From positions 242,100-306,099 of the forward strand of contig NZ_BSYJ01000005.1 in the NCBI RefSeq assembly GCF_030270605.1: DNA of 64,000 bases, in the 5' to 3' direction. Both the position numbers and the translations under genes were made by a program. The notes under the pieces are model-generated. The model did no database searches. It was not told where the DNA came from and saw only the letters and a program-made list of their open reading frames with translations. Numbering within the stretch: position 1 is the first letter of the stretch; each line of letters opens with the position of its first letter. Source of the DNA: Biformimicrobium ophioploci. GTDB taxonomy: Bacteria; Pseudomonadota; Gammaproteobacteria; Pseudomonadales; Cellvibrionaceae. Below are positions 52,451 through 61,557 of this stretch, piece by piece.

Positions 52451-54165
52451 AACCTTTGATAGCGTTTGATACCCCAATGACAACCATAATATTTCGAACC
52501 ACGCGACTACTGTTGGCCGCATTCGCAGCAGCCCTGCTCTTCATCGGAAAAGCCAGTGCTCAAGGGCAATTGACGGCCACCATCGATCGGAGCGAGATCA
52601 CCATTGAGGAAACCCTGACCCTGCGACTGCGCTATTACGGCGACACGGCTGGAGAGCCGGATATTTCGGCACTCAAGGTCGGCTTTGAGGTACTCGGCAA
52701 CCGCCGCTCCAGCCAGTACCGCAACTACAACGGCCAGGTGGAAAGCTTCACCGAGTGGCTGTTGACGCTCGCGCCCAAGCGTGAAGGCAAGCTCACCATC
52801 CCGCCCATTTCATATGCGGGTCACAAGACCCCACCACTGGATGTGCAGGTCAATCCGCCCGGCGCCCTGCCGGAAGGCGCCAACCGCGAGGCATTCCTGG
52901 AGGTTGAAACGGACAAAGAGCAGGTGCGCGTCGGCGAGCAGTTGCTGGTCAAGGTACGCCTGTATACCTCTGTCAGCCTGCACAGCCTGGACCCGTCTCC
53001 GCTGGATATCCCCAATGCACAGGTCGAAAAAGTGACAGAAAACCGCTACGACCGGCACATCAATAATGTCGGTTATGCGGTGTATGAAATAGTTTTTGCG
53101 GTGTTCCCGGAAAAACCGGGTCCGATCACAATACCCGCCCTCACCTACCACGCACTGACAGGCGACCGGGACCCTTTCTCCATCTTCAATCGCAGTAGCA
53201 AGCGTATGCGCCTGCGCTCGACGTCCAAAAACGTCATGGTGATGCCAAGACCGGACAGCTATTCCGGCGAGCACTGGCTACCTGCGCGTAGCCTTGGCAT
53301 TGCCCAGGCCTGGAGCAAGGACCCGAAGGAGTTCAAGGTCGGGGAGCCCATTACCCGCATCCTGACCGTTACCGGTGAGGGGCTAAAGGCTTCCCAGCTA
53401 CCCCCGATCCCGCGACTGAGTGTGGATGGCCTAAAAACCTACCCGGATCAGCCACAGAAGGAAGATACCACCAGCATGCAGGGCATCACGGGTGTGCGTA
53501 CGGAGACCACGGCCATCGTTGCCAGCCAGCCAGGAGACTACGCCCTGCCCGCGGTCACCATTACCTGGTGGGACACTGAGGCCCAGCAGCAACGTGCCGC
53601 TTACCTACCGCCGTTCACCTTCACCGTCACCGGTGGGCAAACAATCGCCCCAGCAGAAGGGGCTGCAGCTGAAACCGGTCCGCTAACCACTGCGCAGCAG
53701 GAAATCGCAACAGCAGACAACAACTGGCTATGGCGGGCACTCGCGATTGGTTCTCTGATCGCCAACCTGGCGCTTGCCGGGCTGATTATTTGGTTGTGGA
53801 GAGGTCGAATCCGAACAAATTTCGACCAGGCGACTACAGAAGAGCCAGAGCCGGCTGCATTACCTGACCTGGAAACCGCTGCCGCCAGCGGCGATGCCGC
53901 AAACCTGCAGCCCGCCCTGCTGGCCTGGGCCCAGCGACAGCCGGGAGTACAAACCGGAGACTCCTTGAGCAAAGCTGCACAAAGATCGAACAATCCAGAC
54001 TTCTCGAAGCTTGTTGTGCTTCTAGAGCAGGCGTTGTTCGCGGAGCCTGCGCGGCCACTGAATTCACATCAAGTACAAATATTAATCAGCAGGCTTGAGA
54101 AAGATAAATCCAACGTAGCCGGCGAGTATAAAAACAAACCGACGCTGAGCGAGCTTTATCAGTAG
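52444..54165 (+). CDS. BatD-like oxygen-tolerance protein
   Basis: A 573-residue protein: a signal peptide (from MTTIIFRTTRLLLAAF to KASA), several beta-sandwich repeats typical of BatD (EVLGNRRSSQYRNYNG, VQVNPPGALPEGANR, ILTVTGEGLKASQLPPIP), one C-terminal membrane helix (ALAIGSLIANLALAGLIIWLW) and a cytoplasmic tail. The ATG at 52444 overlaps the previous stop region; an internal ATG at 52477 would give a more classical signal peptide, so the start is open. It is the last gene of the MoxR/Bat operon. Confidence 0.88.
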   Translation: MVKPLIAFDTPMTTIIFRTTRLLLAAFAAALLFIGKASAQGQLTATIDRSEITIEETLTLRLRYYGDTAGEPDISALKVGFEVLGNRRSSQYRNYNGQVESFTEWLLTLAPKREGKLTIPPISYAGHKTPPLDVQVNPPGALPEGANREAFLEVETDKEQVRVGEQLLVKVRLYTSVSLHSLDPSPLDIPNAQVEKVTENRYDRHINNVGYAVYEIVFAVFPEKPGPITIPALTYHALTGDRDPFSIFNRSSKRMRLRSTSKNVMVMPRPDSYSGEHWLPARSLGIAQAWSKDPKEFKVGEPITRILTVTGEGLKASQLPPIPRLSVDGLKTYPDQPQKEDTTSMQGITGVRTETTAIVASQPGDYALPAVTITWWDTEAQQQRAAYLPPFTFTVTGGQTIAPAEGAAAETGPLTTAQQEIATADNNWLWRALAIGSLIANLALAGLIIWLWRGRIRTNFDQATTEEPEPAALPDLETAAASGDAANLQPALLAWAQRQPGVQTGDSLSKAAQRSNNPDFSKLVVLLEQALFAEPARPLNSHQVQILISRLEKDKSNVAGEYKNKPTLSELYQ

Positions 54166-54190
54166 GAGTACAGTATAGAGGCGAAAATAT

Positions 54191-54223
54191 AATCAAATTC
54201 CGCAATTTGCATCGAATTTGATT
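54191..54223. terminator. 10-bp inverted repeat after the Bat operon
   Basis: AATCAAATTC and GAATTTGATT around 13 bases, 25 bases after the last Bat gene, in an A+T-rich gap. It could be a weak terminator or an operator for the sugar locus. Confidence 0.5.
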
Positions 54224-54232
54224 TATGTCAGG

Positions 54233-54262
54233 TTGTTCCTCCAAGAGAACTATTGGTACTAT
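54233..54262 (+). promoter_or_regulatory. Candidate promoter of the rfb genes
   Basis: TTGTTC (54233-54238), 18 bases, TACTAT (54257-54262), about 60 bases before the rfbB start codon. Confidence 0.35.
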
Positions 54263-54324
54263 TACCGATTAGTTTTATTGAGTCCAAGCCCTTCTTTTTC
54301 TTGGACTTTCTCGGGGGAGAGGTA

Positions 54325-55419
54325 ATGGATACCATTTTTGTCACCGGTGGTGCCGGCTTCATCGGCAGCGCGGTCGTTCGCCATATTGTTCAAAATACAA
54401 CCTGCAAAGTTGTCAATATCGACAAACTGACTTACGCAGGCAACCTGCAGAGCCTATCGTCAATTGACGGATCAGAGCGATACTTTTTTGAGCAGGTGGA
54501 CATCTGCGATAAGAAGGCGCTAGACAAGCTTTTTGCCCATTACTCCCCAGCCGCTGTAATGCACCTTGCTGCAGAGTCCCACGTTGACCGTTCGATCGAC
54601 GGGCCGGGTGCATTTATTGAAACCAATATTACCGGCACCTATACGTTGCTCGAATCAGCACGTGAATATTGGCTGAGCCTGGAAGAGAGCAAACAGATAG
54701 CCTTCCGCTTCCACCAAATCTCAACTGACGAAGTGTATGGAGACCTGGAAGGCACCACAGACCTCTTTACCGAAGAGACCCCTTACGCACCCAGCTCACC
54801 CTATTCCGCCAGCAAGGCCGCCTCGGACCATCTCGTCCGCGCATGGGGCCGAACTTATGGCTTACCGATCGTCGTCACTAACTGCTCCAATAACTACGGT
54901 CCATTCCATTTCCCGGAGAAGCTGATCCCGCACGTTATTCTGAACGCTCTCGCTGGCAAACCACTACCCATCTATGGCGATGGCTCTCAGATCCGGGACT
55001 GGCTCTATGTAGAAGACCATGCGCGCGCCCTCTTCAAGGTAGTTACTGAAGGTGAAGTCGGTGAAACCTACAACATCGGCGGCCACAACGAAAAGAAAAA
55101 CATTGAAGTAGTGGAGACCATCTGTGCACTGCTTGAAGAACTGGCACCCAGAAAGCCAGACGGTGTCGAGAAATATACTGACCTGATCACCTTCGTGAAA
55201 GATCGCCCTGGCCACGATGCCCGCTACGCAATCGACGCAGCCAAAATACAGAAGGAACTTGGCTGGACCCCAGACGAGTCGTTCGAAACCGGCATCCGGA
55301 AGACCGTTGAGTGGTACCTGAATAACACAGACTGGTGGCAAAACGTCCTTAACGGAAATTACAAACTAGAGCGAATTGGCCAGGAAAAGCAGGAAGGAAC
55401 AAAGGAAGTAATCGCATGA
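54325..55419 (+). CDS. rfbB: dTDP-glucose 4,6-dehydratase
   Basis: A 364-residue extended SDR producing dTDP-4-keto-6-deoxyglucose. NAD motif [15 protein letters not shown], catalytic [12 protein letters not shown] (with the D-E pair of dehydratases), [15 protein letters not shown] (Tyr/Lys), and [17 protein letters not shown]. The ATG at 54325 follows GGGGGAGAGG. It overlaps rfbA by four bases (ATGA). Confidence 0.96.
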   Translation: MDTIFVTGGAGFIGSAVVRHIVQNTTCKVVNIDKLTYAGNLQSLSSIDGSERYFFEQVDICDKKALDKLFAHYSPAAVMHLAAESHVDRSIDGPGAFIETNITGTYTLLESAREYWLSLEESKQIAFRFHQISTDEVYGDLEGTTDLFTEETPYAPSSPYSASKAASDHLVRAWGRTYGLPIVVTNCSNNYGPFHFPEKLIPHVILNALAGKPLPIYGDGSQIRDWLYVEDHARALFKVVTEGEVGETYNIGGHNEKKNIEVVETICALLEELAPRKPDGVEKYTDLITFVKDRPGHDARYAIDAAKIQKELGWTPDESFETGIRKTVEWYLNNTDWWQNVLNGNYKLERIGQEKQEGTKEVIA

Positions 55420-56297
55420 GCAACGGATACAAAGGGATAGTACTCGCCGGTGGTTCCGGCACTCGCCTGCACCCAATTACACTGGCGACTTCGAAGCAGT
55501 TACTCCCTGTTTATGACAAGCCGATGATCTACTACCCGATTTCCACATTGATGCTGGCCGGCATTCGGGAGATCCTGATCATCTCGACGCCCCGCGACCT
55601 CCCCGCCTTCAAGGAACTGCTTGGCGATGGCAGCAACTTCGGCGTTGAGTTTACTTACGCAGAGCAACCCTCACCGGATGGCCTTGCCCAAGCCTTCATC
55701 ATCGGTGAAGAATTTATCGGCGACTCAAATGTCGCTCTTGTCCTAGGTGACAATATCTTTTATGGGCAACACTTTACCGAAAAGCTGAAAAATGCTGCTG
55801 CAAAAGCATCCGGAGCATCGGTTTTTGCGTACCATGTGTCCGACCCAGAAAGATTCGGCGTTGTTGATTTTGATAGCAACCATAAAGCTATCTCAATTGA
55901 AGAAAAGCCCCAAAAACCCAAATCAAATTTCGCTGTGACAGGGCTCTATTTCTACGACAATCAAGTCGTAGAAATAGCCAAAGCCATCAAGCCGTCACCA
56001 CGAGGTGAGCTGGAGATAACAGACATAAACTCCATCTATTTGAAAGAGAACCAGCTTAATGTCGAGCTATTGAGCCGAGGGTTCGCCTGGCTCGATACAG
56101 GGACACATGACTCCCTAATGGAGGCCAGCCAGTTTATCCAAACGCTGGAGCAGCGCCAAGGCCTAAAGGTTGCCTGCCTGGAAGAAATCGCGATGAACCA
56201 CGGATGGATAACCAAGCAGAGTGTCGCCGCGGGCGCCAAGTCACTTTCAAAAACGACCTACGGCTCCTATTTGGAGTCAATCTCCAAGAACGCTTAG
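55416..56297 (+). CDS. rfbA: Glucose-1-phosphate thymidylyltransferase
   Basis: A 293-residue nucleotidyltransferase making dTDP-glucose. The signature is [20 protein letters not shown] and [28 protein letters not shown] and [20 protein letters not shown] follow. The gene order B-A-C lacks the usual rfbD between B and A. Confidence 0.96.
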   Translation: MSNGYKGIVLAGGSGTRLHPITLATSKQLLPVYDKPMIYYPISTLMLAGIREILIISTPRDLPAFKELLGDGSNFGVEFTYAEQPSPDGLAQAFIIGEEFIGDSNVALVLGDNIFYGQHFTEKLKNAAAKASGASVFAYHVSDPERFGVVDFDSNHKAISIEEKPQKPKSNFAVTGLYFYDNQVVEIAKAIKPSPRGELEITDINSIYLKENQLNVELLSRGFAWLDTGTHDSLMEASQFIQTLEQRQGLKVACLEEIAMNHGWITKQSVAAGAKSLSKTTYGSYLESISKNA

Positions 56298-56306
56298 GAT
56301 GCTCCT

Positions 56307-56855
56307 GTGAATTTTATTGAAACAGACATACCCGACGTTAAGATAATCGAACCTATAGCACATGGGGATGATAGAGGCTATTTCATGGAAACATTTCGCG
56401 AAAATGTCTTTCATAGGGCCTGCGGAAAAACAAGATTCGTTCAAGAAAATCAATCTCTGTCCCAGCAAGGGGTATTGCGCGGACTGCACTACCAACTTAA
56501 TTCTCCACAAGGAAAACTCGTAAGAGCGATATCAGGAAAAATTTTTGACGTCGCTATCGACTTACGGAGGTCTTCATCATCATATGGGAGCTGGGTGGGC
56601 ACTGTGCTTAGCGATGAGAACCGACACCAACTCTGGATTCCAGAAGGTTTCGCACATGGTTTTTTTACATTAAGCCAAAGCGCCTTAATATCCTACAAAT
56701 GCACAAATTATTATCATCCAGAATCTGATCGCTGCATTAGATGGGACGACCAAACAATTGCTATTTCGTGGCCAATCCCAAAAAAGGCAATACCGAAAAT
56801 ATCCGAAAAAGATGAAAATGGCTTAAGTTTCCTTCACGCTGAAACATTTGCATAA
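56307..56855 (+). CDS. rfbC: dTDP-4-dehydrorhamnose 3,5-epimerase
   Basis: A 182-residue cupin-fold epimerase. Catalytic His is in LRGLHYQLNSPQGKLVRAIS, the Asp partner in VAIDLRRSSSSYG, and IPEGFAHGFFTLS and CTNYYHPESDRCIRWDD are typical. The start is GTG at 56307. The A+T content rises here relative to rfbB and rfbA. Confidence 0.94.
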   Translation: MNFIETDIPDVKIIEPIAHGDDRGYFMETFRENVFHRACGKTRFVQENQSLSQQGVLRGLHYQLNSPQGKLVRAISGKIFDVAIDLRRSSSSYGSWVGTVLSDENRHQLWIPEGFAHGFFTLSQSALISYKCTNYYHPESDRCIRWDDQTIAISWPIPKKAIPKISEKDENGLSFLHAETFA

Positions 56856-56903
56856 CAAACAATTTATTTACGGACCAAAAAAAACGCGATTTTTAATGCC
56901 CCA

Positions 56904-56912
56904 GGGGGGGGG
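56904..56912 (+). repeat. Run of nine G before the epimerase start
   Basis: Nine consecutive G lie between an ATG at 56896 and the epimerase ATG at 56918, where a ribosome-binding site would be. Such tracts slip during replication. Confidence 0.9.
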
Positions 56913-56917
56913 TGGGA

Positions 56918-57838
56918 ATGATTGGAGTGATAGGTGCAAACGGTTTTGTAGGTAGAGCCCTTCTAGCTCACTATGAAACCACTGGCGTAGATTTTTACAC
57001 AGTTACAAGAGCAGGAAACAAGCATCAGCGGAAGGCACTTTCCCAAGATGAATTTTTAGGCTCTGGTTCAACCGAACTGTTAAAAAAAACGGACACAATA
57101 GTTTATCTAGCAAGCGCCACAAAACCGCGCGAAAATATCGATGTTCGAGATGAAATTCAGCTTTCTGTAATTCCATTTCTGAACTATTTACGTCGAGCCA
57201 TGGAGACCAATAACAAAGTCAAACTAGTCTATCTCTCATCAGGCGGCCAAGTATATGGCACCGATCACAAAAAGAATATTGTAGAGTCCACTCTTCTCAG
57301 TCCAGAAACTCCATACGGGTGGGGCAAGGAAGCGGTCGAAAAAACGATTGAATATTACTCAAGAACAAACGGCTTAAGGTACGCAATTTTAAGACCGAGC
57401 AATCCAATTGGCGCTCACCAAGTGTTCCATAGCTTCGGCGTCTTACCAAAGTTAATAGAATGTGCGTACAACCGCAGGCAGTTTGAGATAATCGGCTCAG
57501 GAAACTCATCCAGGGACTATTTAGATGTGGAAGACTTGTGCTCGGCTATCGAATTGGCTGCCAAGCACCCTGCATCCGGAGTCTGGAATGTAGGATCCGG
57601 ACATGAAACCAGCATTTATGACCTCATCCAACTTGTGGAGCGAATTACCAAAAAAAATATCAAAGTTGCAATCAACACCTCACAGGAGCAACTGGAAAAC
57701 GCCAAACAAGATCGAACACCCCTGGATATAACAAAAATTCGAGCCGATTTAGGTTGGGAGCCAAAAATCGACCTAGACACTTCAATTCGACGCATCGCCA
57801 ATTTCTATCAAGATTTACAAAGCGGGAAAATTGCCTGA
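56918..57838 (+). CDS. NAD-dependent epimerase/reductase (extended SDR)
   Basis: A 306-residue nucleotide-sugar SDR. Cofactor motif GVIGANGFVGRALL at the N-terminus, LVYLSSGGQVYG with the catalytic serine, and the YxxxK pair in PYGWGKEAVEKT. LRPSNPIG, SRDYLDVEDLCSAIELA and GVWNVGSGHETS are typical of sugar epimerases. It follows rfbC where a 4-keto reductase (rfbD) is missing, so it may reduce the dTDP-4-keto sugar; a UDP-sugar 4-epimerase role is also possible. The start ATG at 56918 sits behind the G9 tract. It contains an A8 run (57082-57089) and overlaps the next gene by one base. Confidence 0.82.
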   Translation: MIGVIGANGFVGRALLAHYETTGVDFYTVTRAGNKHQRKALSQDEFLGSGSTELLKKTDTIVYLASATKPRENIDVRDEIQLSVIPFLNYLRRAMETNNKVKLVYLSSGGQVYGTDHKKNIVESTLLSPETPYGWGKEAVEKTIEYYSRTNGLRYAILRPSNPIGAHQVFHSFGVLPKLIECAYNRRQFEIIGSGNSSRDYLDVEDLCSAIELAAKHPASGVWNVGSGHETSIYDLIQLVERITKKNIKVAINTSQEQLENAKQDRTPLDITKIRADLGWEPKIDLDTSIRRIANFYQDLQSGKIA

Positions 57839-60132
57839 TGGATATAAAGCCCTTGGAACGGACATCACTGAAGAAGCTAATATCAGAACCCCTAAACGAC
57901 AATGAAAAATATCTGATAAAAAGTTTTTCACCAGACATATACGTTGCATTACAAGGTGGTAAGTCGCAGGAAAATGTCGCATCTGGTGATATCCAGCTCC
58001 CATTCTTTAATCGCGCGACATATATTGAAAAGTCATCTGCGCCAGGGTTAGACAAGCTCAACAAAAGTGAGCTTTTTCTTCATTGGGTTAGATTTGGCTT
58101 TAATGAGAAAATCATTCCGACGAATTTTTTTGACGAAAATTTTTATCTCTCGAAATATAATGATATCAAGAAGTCAAAGCTCTGGTCATTCAAACACTAC
58201 CTAACGAATGGGTACGGCGAATATCGAACCCCGCATAATGCATTGCAGGATGCTGGCCCGAGAAATCACGTTGAAAAACGATACAGAAACTTAGTATTGT
58301 CCGAAGAAGATTTTCTTTTTCTGAGATCAATCATCAACCTTTTTAAGGGAACAGCCTTAGAGAAGGCGATCACAAAGCGGGAATCGAATACAACAATACA
58401 ACTTCTAGAGAAAAATAACCCCCTAGCACAAATTTTTTCAGAGGAAATATATCGATTTTCTTTATCTGCAGAACATGAAGAGCTCTGGTGCCCTGAGGGC
58501 AAAGCCCTTTTACACTGGCTGAGAAACGGAAGAAAATTGGACTTGGATTTCTCAGCATTTTTCTGCTCAAAAACATATCGAAGCTGCAATCGGGACATAG
58601 CTTCGCTGCCAAGCGAAAGGCGTTTGCAGCACTTTTTGAATCATGGAATCTTTGAAAACAGGAAAGCGTGTCGCGTTTTCGATGCCCCGAAATATGCAAA
58701 AAATCGTAGAATCCCACGTGGAAAATCTGCACTATTACAAGCATTTATCGAAAAGGATATCGGGGTCGCCGATGCATCAAACAACGTACTTCTATCGCAA
58801 CGAAAATCCTGCCCAACAGAACTGACCGATACAGCGCTTGAACTTAAGAAAGTAGAGGCAAAAATAAGTTCCGAAACGATCCAGAGCCAACTGAGAAAGG
58901 CCCAGGAAATTGAACCACGAATTGACTTCGATACCCGGGGGCGCTCTATATTTATCCCCGGAGCTTACTCGCCCCATAGTCAGCTGTACAACTCCATGGG
59001 GGAAATTCAGCACAGCTTACAAAAAAAGCACTACGAAAATGTTGTTTTGATTCCCCATTGCCGCATGAGCGGAGCGGGACGTGTTGCAGGCTCATTAACG
59101 TCTGCACTATCAACCTTATTCCACTCTACGAACACTTGCATAATTGTGACGGACGGGGAGTCATTCGATTATCCAAACTGGTTCCCAGAAGGCACAGACC
59201 TACTGCACTTTTTTAGACCAACACAGCATCTATCGCCTGGAGAAAAAAACCTAGCGCTCACGACACTAATTAGAGCCTTGCAAGCGAAACGTGTTTTCAA
59301 TGTTAACAGCCGACGAGGCTGGACCACATTCAGCCAATACGGAGCGCAACTCTCCACAATTTGCGACCTATATTCCTATTTGTTTTGTTCGGACCTGACC
59401 GCTGAGAATCTTCGCACAGGCTATCCACAAGAATTTTTTCGTGACACATTTCAGTATCACAAGAAAATCTTCTTGGATAATGAAACAATTAAAAGGGAGC
59501 TTGAACAGGATCATTTATTAAGCGAAACACAGCTTGCAAAATTAGAGGTTCTCCTTTCGCCAACGACTGTTAAAAAAACTATTCAGGTTCAGAGGAGGCT
59601 TCAAAAGCTGAAGAACATACTCCCCTCCAAACCAAAGGTATTCTGGGCTGGCCGATTCGACCGTCAAAAGAATTTTCGCCTGCTGACAGAGATCGCAAGA
59701 AGAACCCCCCAAGTTGAATATTGGGTTTGGGGAAAGGCAGTCTTAAATGATACCAATATCGAAAGCCACCCTAAAAATATTGTTTTTAAAGGGGTGTACG
59801 GCGATTTTTCTGAACTACCGCTAGATCAATGTACGGCGTGGCTATACACGAGCTTATGGGATGGTTTGCCGACAATTCTAATCGATGTCGCCGCAACAGG
59901 AACGCCAATAATCGCAAGCAATGTTGGGGGAATCCCAACTCTTCTAGAAGGATTTGGCGGCAGTCTAGTTGATAGCTACGCTAATGCAGATGCCTATATC
60001 AGCCGCATACAAGAACTACTTCAAAATATCGAGGCCTTCAGAGAAAATGCAAATACACTGGCAAACCTAGTGGAATCCAAGTATTCGATCGAAAATTACA
60101 ACGAATCTATTAAGATTGCACTGGACACGTAA
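57838..60132 (+). CDS. GT4-type glycosyltransferase with long N-terminal extension
   Basis: A 764-residue protein. The C-terminal about 350 residues form a GT-B glycosyltransferase of the GT4 type: PKVFWAGRFDRQKNFRLLTEI, then LYTSLWDGLPTILIDVAATG (the EX7E-like donor region, with D/E at expected sites) and IIASNVGGIPTLLEGFGG. The N-terminal about 350 residues carry two copies of a motif seen in other surface-polysaccharide transferases: FDENFYLSKYNDIKK...FKHYLTNGYGEYRTPH and the weaker AFFCSKTYRSCNRDI...LQHFLNHGIFENRKA. Donor and acceptor are unknown. Codon use is A+T-rich, unlike the housekeeping genes. The start is ATG 57838, in TGATG overlap. Confidence 0.8.
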   Translation: MDIKPLERTSLKKLISEPLNDNEKYLIKSFSPDIYVALQGGKSQENVASGDIQLPFFNRATYIEKSSAPGLDKLNKSELFLHWVRFGFNEKIIPTNFFDENFYLSKYNDIKKSKLWSFKHYLTNGYGEYRTPHNALQDAGPRNHVEKRYRNLVLSEEDFLFLRSIINLFKGTALEKAITKRESNTTIQLLEKNNPLAQIFSEEIYRFSLSAEHEELWCPEGKALLHWLRNGRKLDLDFSAFFCSKTYRSCNRDIASLPSERRLQHFLNHGIFENRKACRVFDAPKYAKNRRIPRGKSALLQAFIEKDIGVADASNNVLLSQRKSCPTELTDTALELKKVEAKISSETIQSQLRKAQEIEPRIDFDTRGRSIFIPGAYSPHSQLYNSMGEIQHSLQKKHYENVVLIPHCRMSGAGRVAGSLTSALSTLFHSTNTCIIVTDGESFDYPNWFPEGTDLLHFFRPTQHLSPGEKNLALTTLIRALQAKRVFNVNSRRGWTTFSQYGAQLSTICDLYSYLFCSDLTAENLRTGYPQEFFRDTFQYHKKIFLDNETIKRELEQDHLLSETQLAKLEVLLSPTTVKKTIQVQRRLQKLKNILPSKPKVFWAGRFDRQKNFRLLTEIARRTPQVEYWVWGKAVLNDTNIESHPKNIVFKGVYGDFSELPLDQCTAWLYTSLWDGLPTILIDVAATGTPIIASNVGGIPTLLEGFGGSLVDSYANADAYISRIQELLQNIEAFRENANTLANLVESKYSIENYNESIKIALDT

Positions 60133-60876
60133 ATGAGTACAACAAGTAAAAAGGCAGCACGCCCCCTGTGCACCCTTATAATCACCGCGCATAAAGAAGG
60201 CCTCCTTTTAGGTGCGACCATCAAGAGTTTGCTGGCATGTGAAAAATTTGCCGGCCCTGAGAACTATAGCTTTCACAAAGTGATTTACCTTGACAACGCT
60301 GACCAGGAAACTAAAGACATCGCGTACAATGCAGAAAAATGCTTCGGCTTTTCTATCGTCGAAACGGAATATGCAGATCAAGGAAAAGTAAGAAATCAAG
60401 CCGCATCCGAAGCGCAAGACGGCTTCATCGCATTTCTAGACGGCGATGACATATGGAGCGAAAACTGGCTTTCAAAAGCACTTGCCACTGCATCACAAAA
60501 TAAGAACTACATCGTGCATCCAGAGTTCAACTGGTTTTTTGGCGGAAGCAATAATATTCTCCACAAGATTGATCAGGATAGCCAACTATTCAGCAAAAAT
60601 TTTCTACGCACCGGAAACTACTGGGACGCGTTATGCTTGGCTCATAGAGACATATTTACTCATGTGCCCTACTCTGCGAGGGACATTGCCACTGGTTTTG
60701 CATTTGAAGATTGGCATTGGAATTGCGAAACAATACAAATGGGCTACAAACATAAAATCGCTGAGGATACGATTCACTTCAAACGCAGAAGAGCCAATAG
60801 CCAGACAATTGCCGCTTCAAAGCGTAAAGTGCTGATGCGAGATACCAATCTAATACATTTCGATAACGCTGACTAG
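60133..60876 (+). CDS. Family 2 glycosyltransferase
   Basis: A 247-residue GT-A transferase. PLCTLIITAHKEGLLLGATIKSLL is the nucleotide-binding start; IAFLDGDDIWSENWLSKAL contains the metal-binding DxD-type acidic cluster; FEDWHWNCETIQMGYKHKIA is the acceptor/base region. It is shorter than many GT2 enzymes and has no membrane segment. It begins directly after the preceding stop codon. Confidence 0.82.
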   Translation: MSTTSKKAARPLCTLIITAHKEGLLLGATIKSLLACEKFAGPENYSFHKVIYLDNADQETKDIAYNAEKCFGFSIVETEYADQGKVRNQAASEAQDGFIAFLDGDDIWSENWLSKALATASQNKNYIVHPEFNWFFGGSNNILHKIDQDSQLFSKNFLRTGNYWDALCLAHRDIFTHVPYSARDIATGFAFEDWHWNCETIQMGYKHKIAEDTIHFKRRRANSQTIAASKRKVLMRDTNLIHFDNAD

Positions 60877-60916
60877 AAAGCACCGACTCAACAACCAGAA
60901 TAAGACGGAAACCTGA

Positions 60917-61540
60917 ATGAGCACTGATAGGATATCAACTCTTAACAAGGCCTTTGCACAGAATAAGGACCTGCTGCATTTAGTAGAGGAAGTTTTACAA
61001 GAATTTAGCAAACCAATATTTACAACTAGCTTCGGTTATGACTCAGGCGTATTGCTTTCCGTGATTGCCAGAGTAGCAAGAGAAGTACCCGTCCTTTGGA
61101 TTGATACTGGATTTACTCATAGAGATACATACGCTTTTATAAAAAGCATCGTGCGCAATTCGGGAATTAACCTAAAAGTATATTCGCCTACCTACAATTC
61201 CAACTATCTATCGAATGTTCTAGGTATTGACCCACTTGGAGGACCTGATAGTCGGGAGAAGTTCAATTTTCACACCAAGGTTGAACCAATGCAGAGGGCT
61301 TTGGCTGAACACAAGCCCGACCTGTGGGTAAGCGGCGTGAGAGCTGAGGAAACAGATCATAGAAAGAATCTTGAAATGTTTGTAAAATCCGGCGACCTAA
61401 TTAAATTTTCGCCCTTAATTCACTGGAGTCACAAGGAAGTCAGAGAGTTTAAATCAAAAAACAGCATCCCATCTCCGGGTGGCTACTTTGACCCCACAAA
61501 AACTGAAGACCGCGAAGAGTGCGGCATTCATTTAATTTGA
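60917..61540 (+). CDS. PAPS reductase-like protein (CysH family)
   Basis: A 207-residue adenine-nucleotide alpha-hydrolase-fold protein. The PP-loop-like start is IFTTSFGYDSGVLLSVIARV; VLWIDTGFTHRDTY, KVEPMQRALAEHKPDLWVSG and the C-terminal ECGIHLI with catalytic-type C202 follow. KVEPM-RAL and ECG-H are hallmarks of thioredoxin-dependent PAPS reductases, which reduce PAPS to sulfite. The CCxxRK and CxxC iron-sulfur cysteines of APS reductases are absent. It is somewhat shorter than E. coli CysH. It lies 17 bases before the sqdB-like gene and not in a cysteine operon, suggesting local sulfite supply. Confidence 0.82.
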   Translation: MSTDRISTLNKAFAQNKDLLHLVEEVLQEFSKPIFTTSFGYDSGVLLSVIARVAREVPVLWIDTGFTHRDTYAFIKSIVRNSGINLKVYSPTYNSNYLSNVLGIDPLGGPDSREKFNFHTKVEPMQRALAEHKPDLWVSGVRAEETDHRKNLEMFVKSGDLIKFSPLIHWSHKEVREFKSKNSIPSPGGYFDPTKTEDREECGIHLI

Positions 61541-61557
61541 AAACGAAGGAGTTCGAT

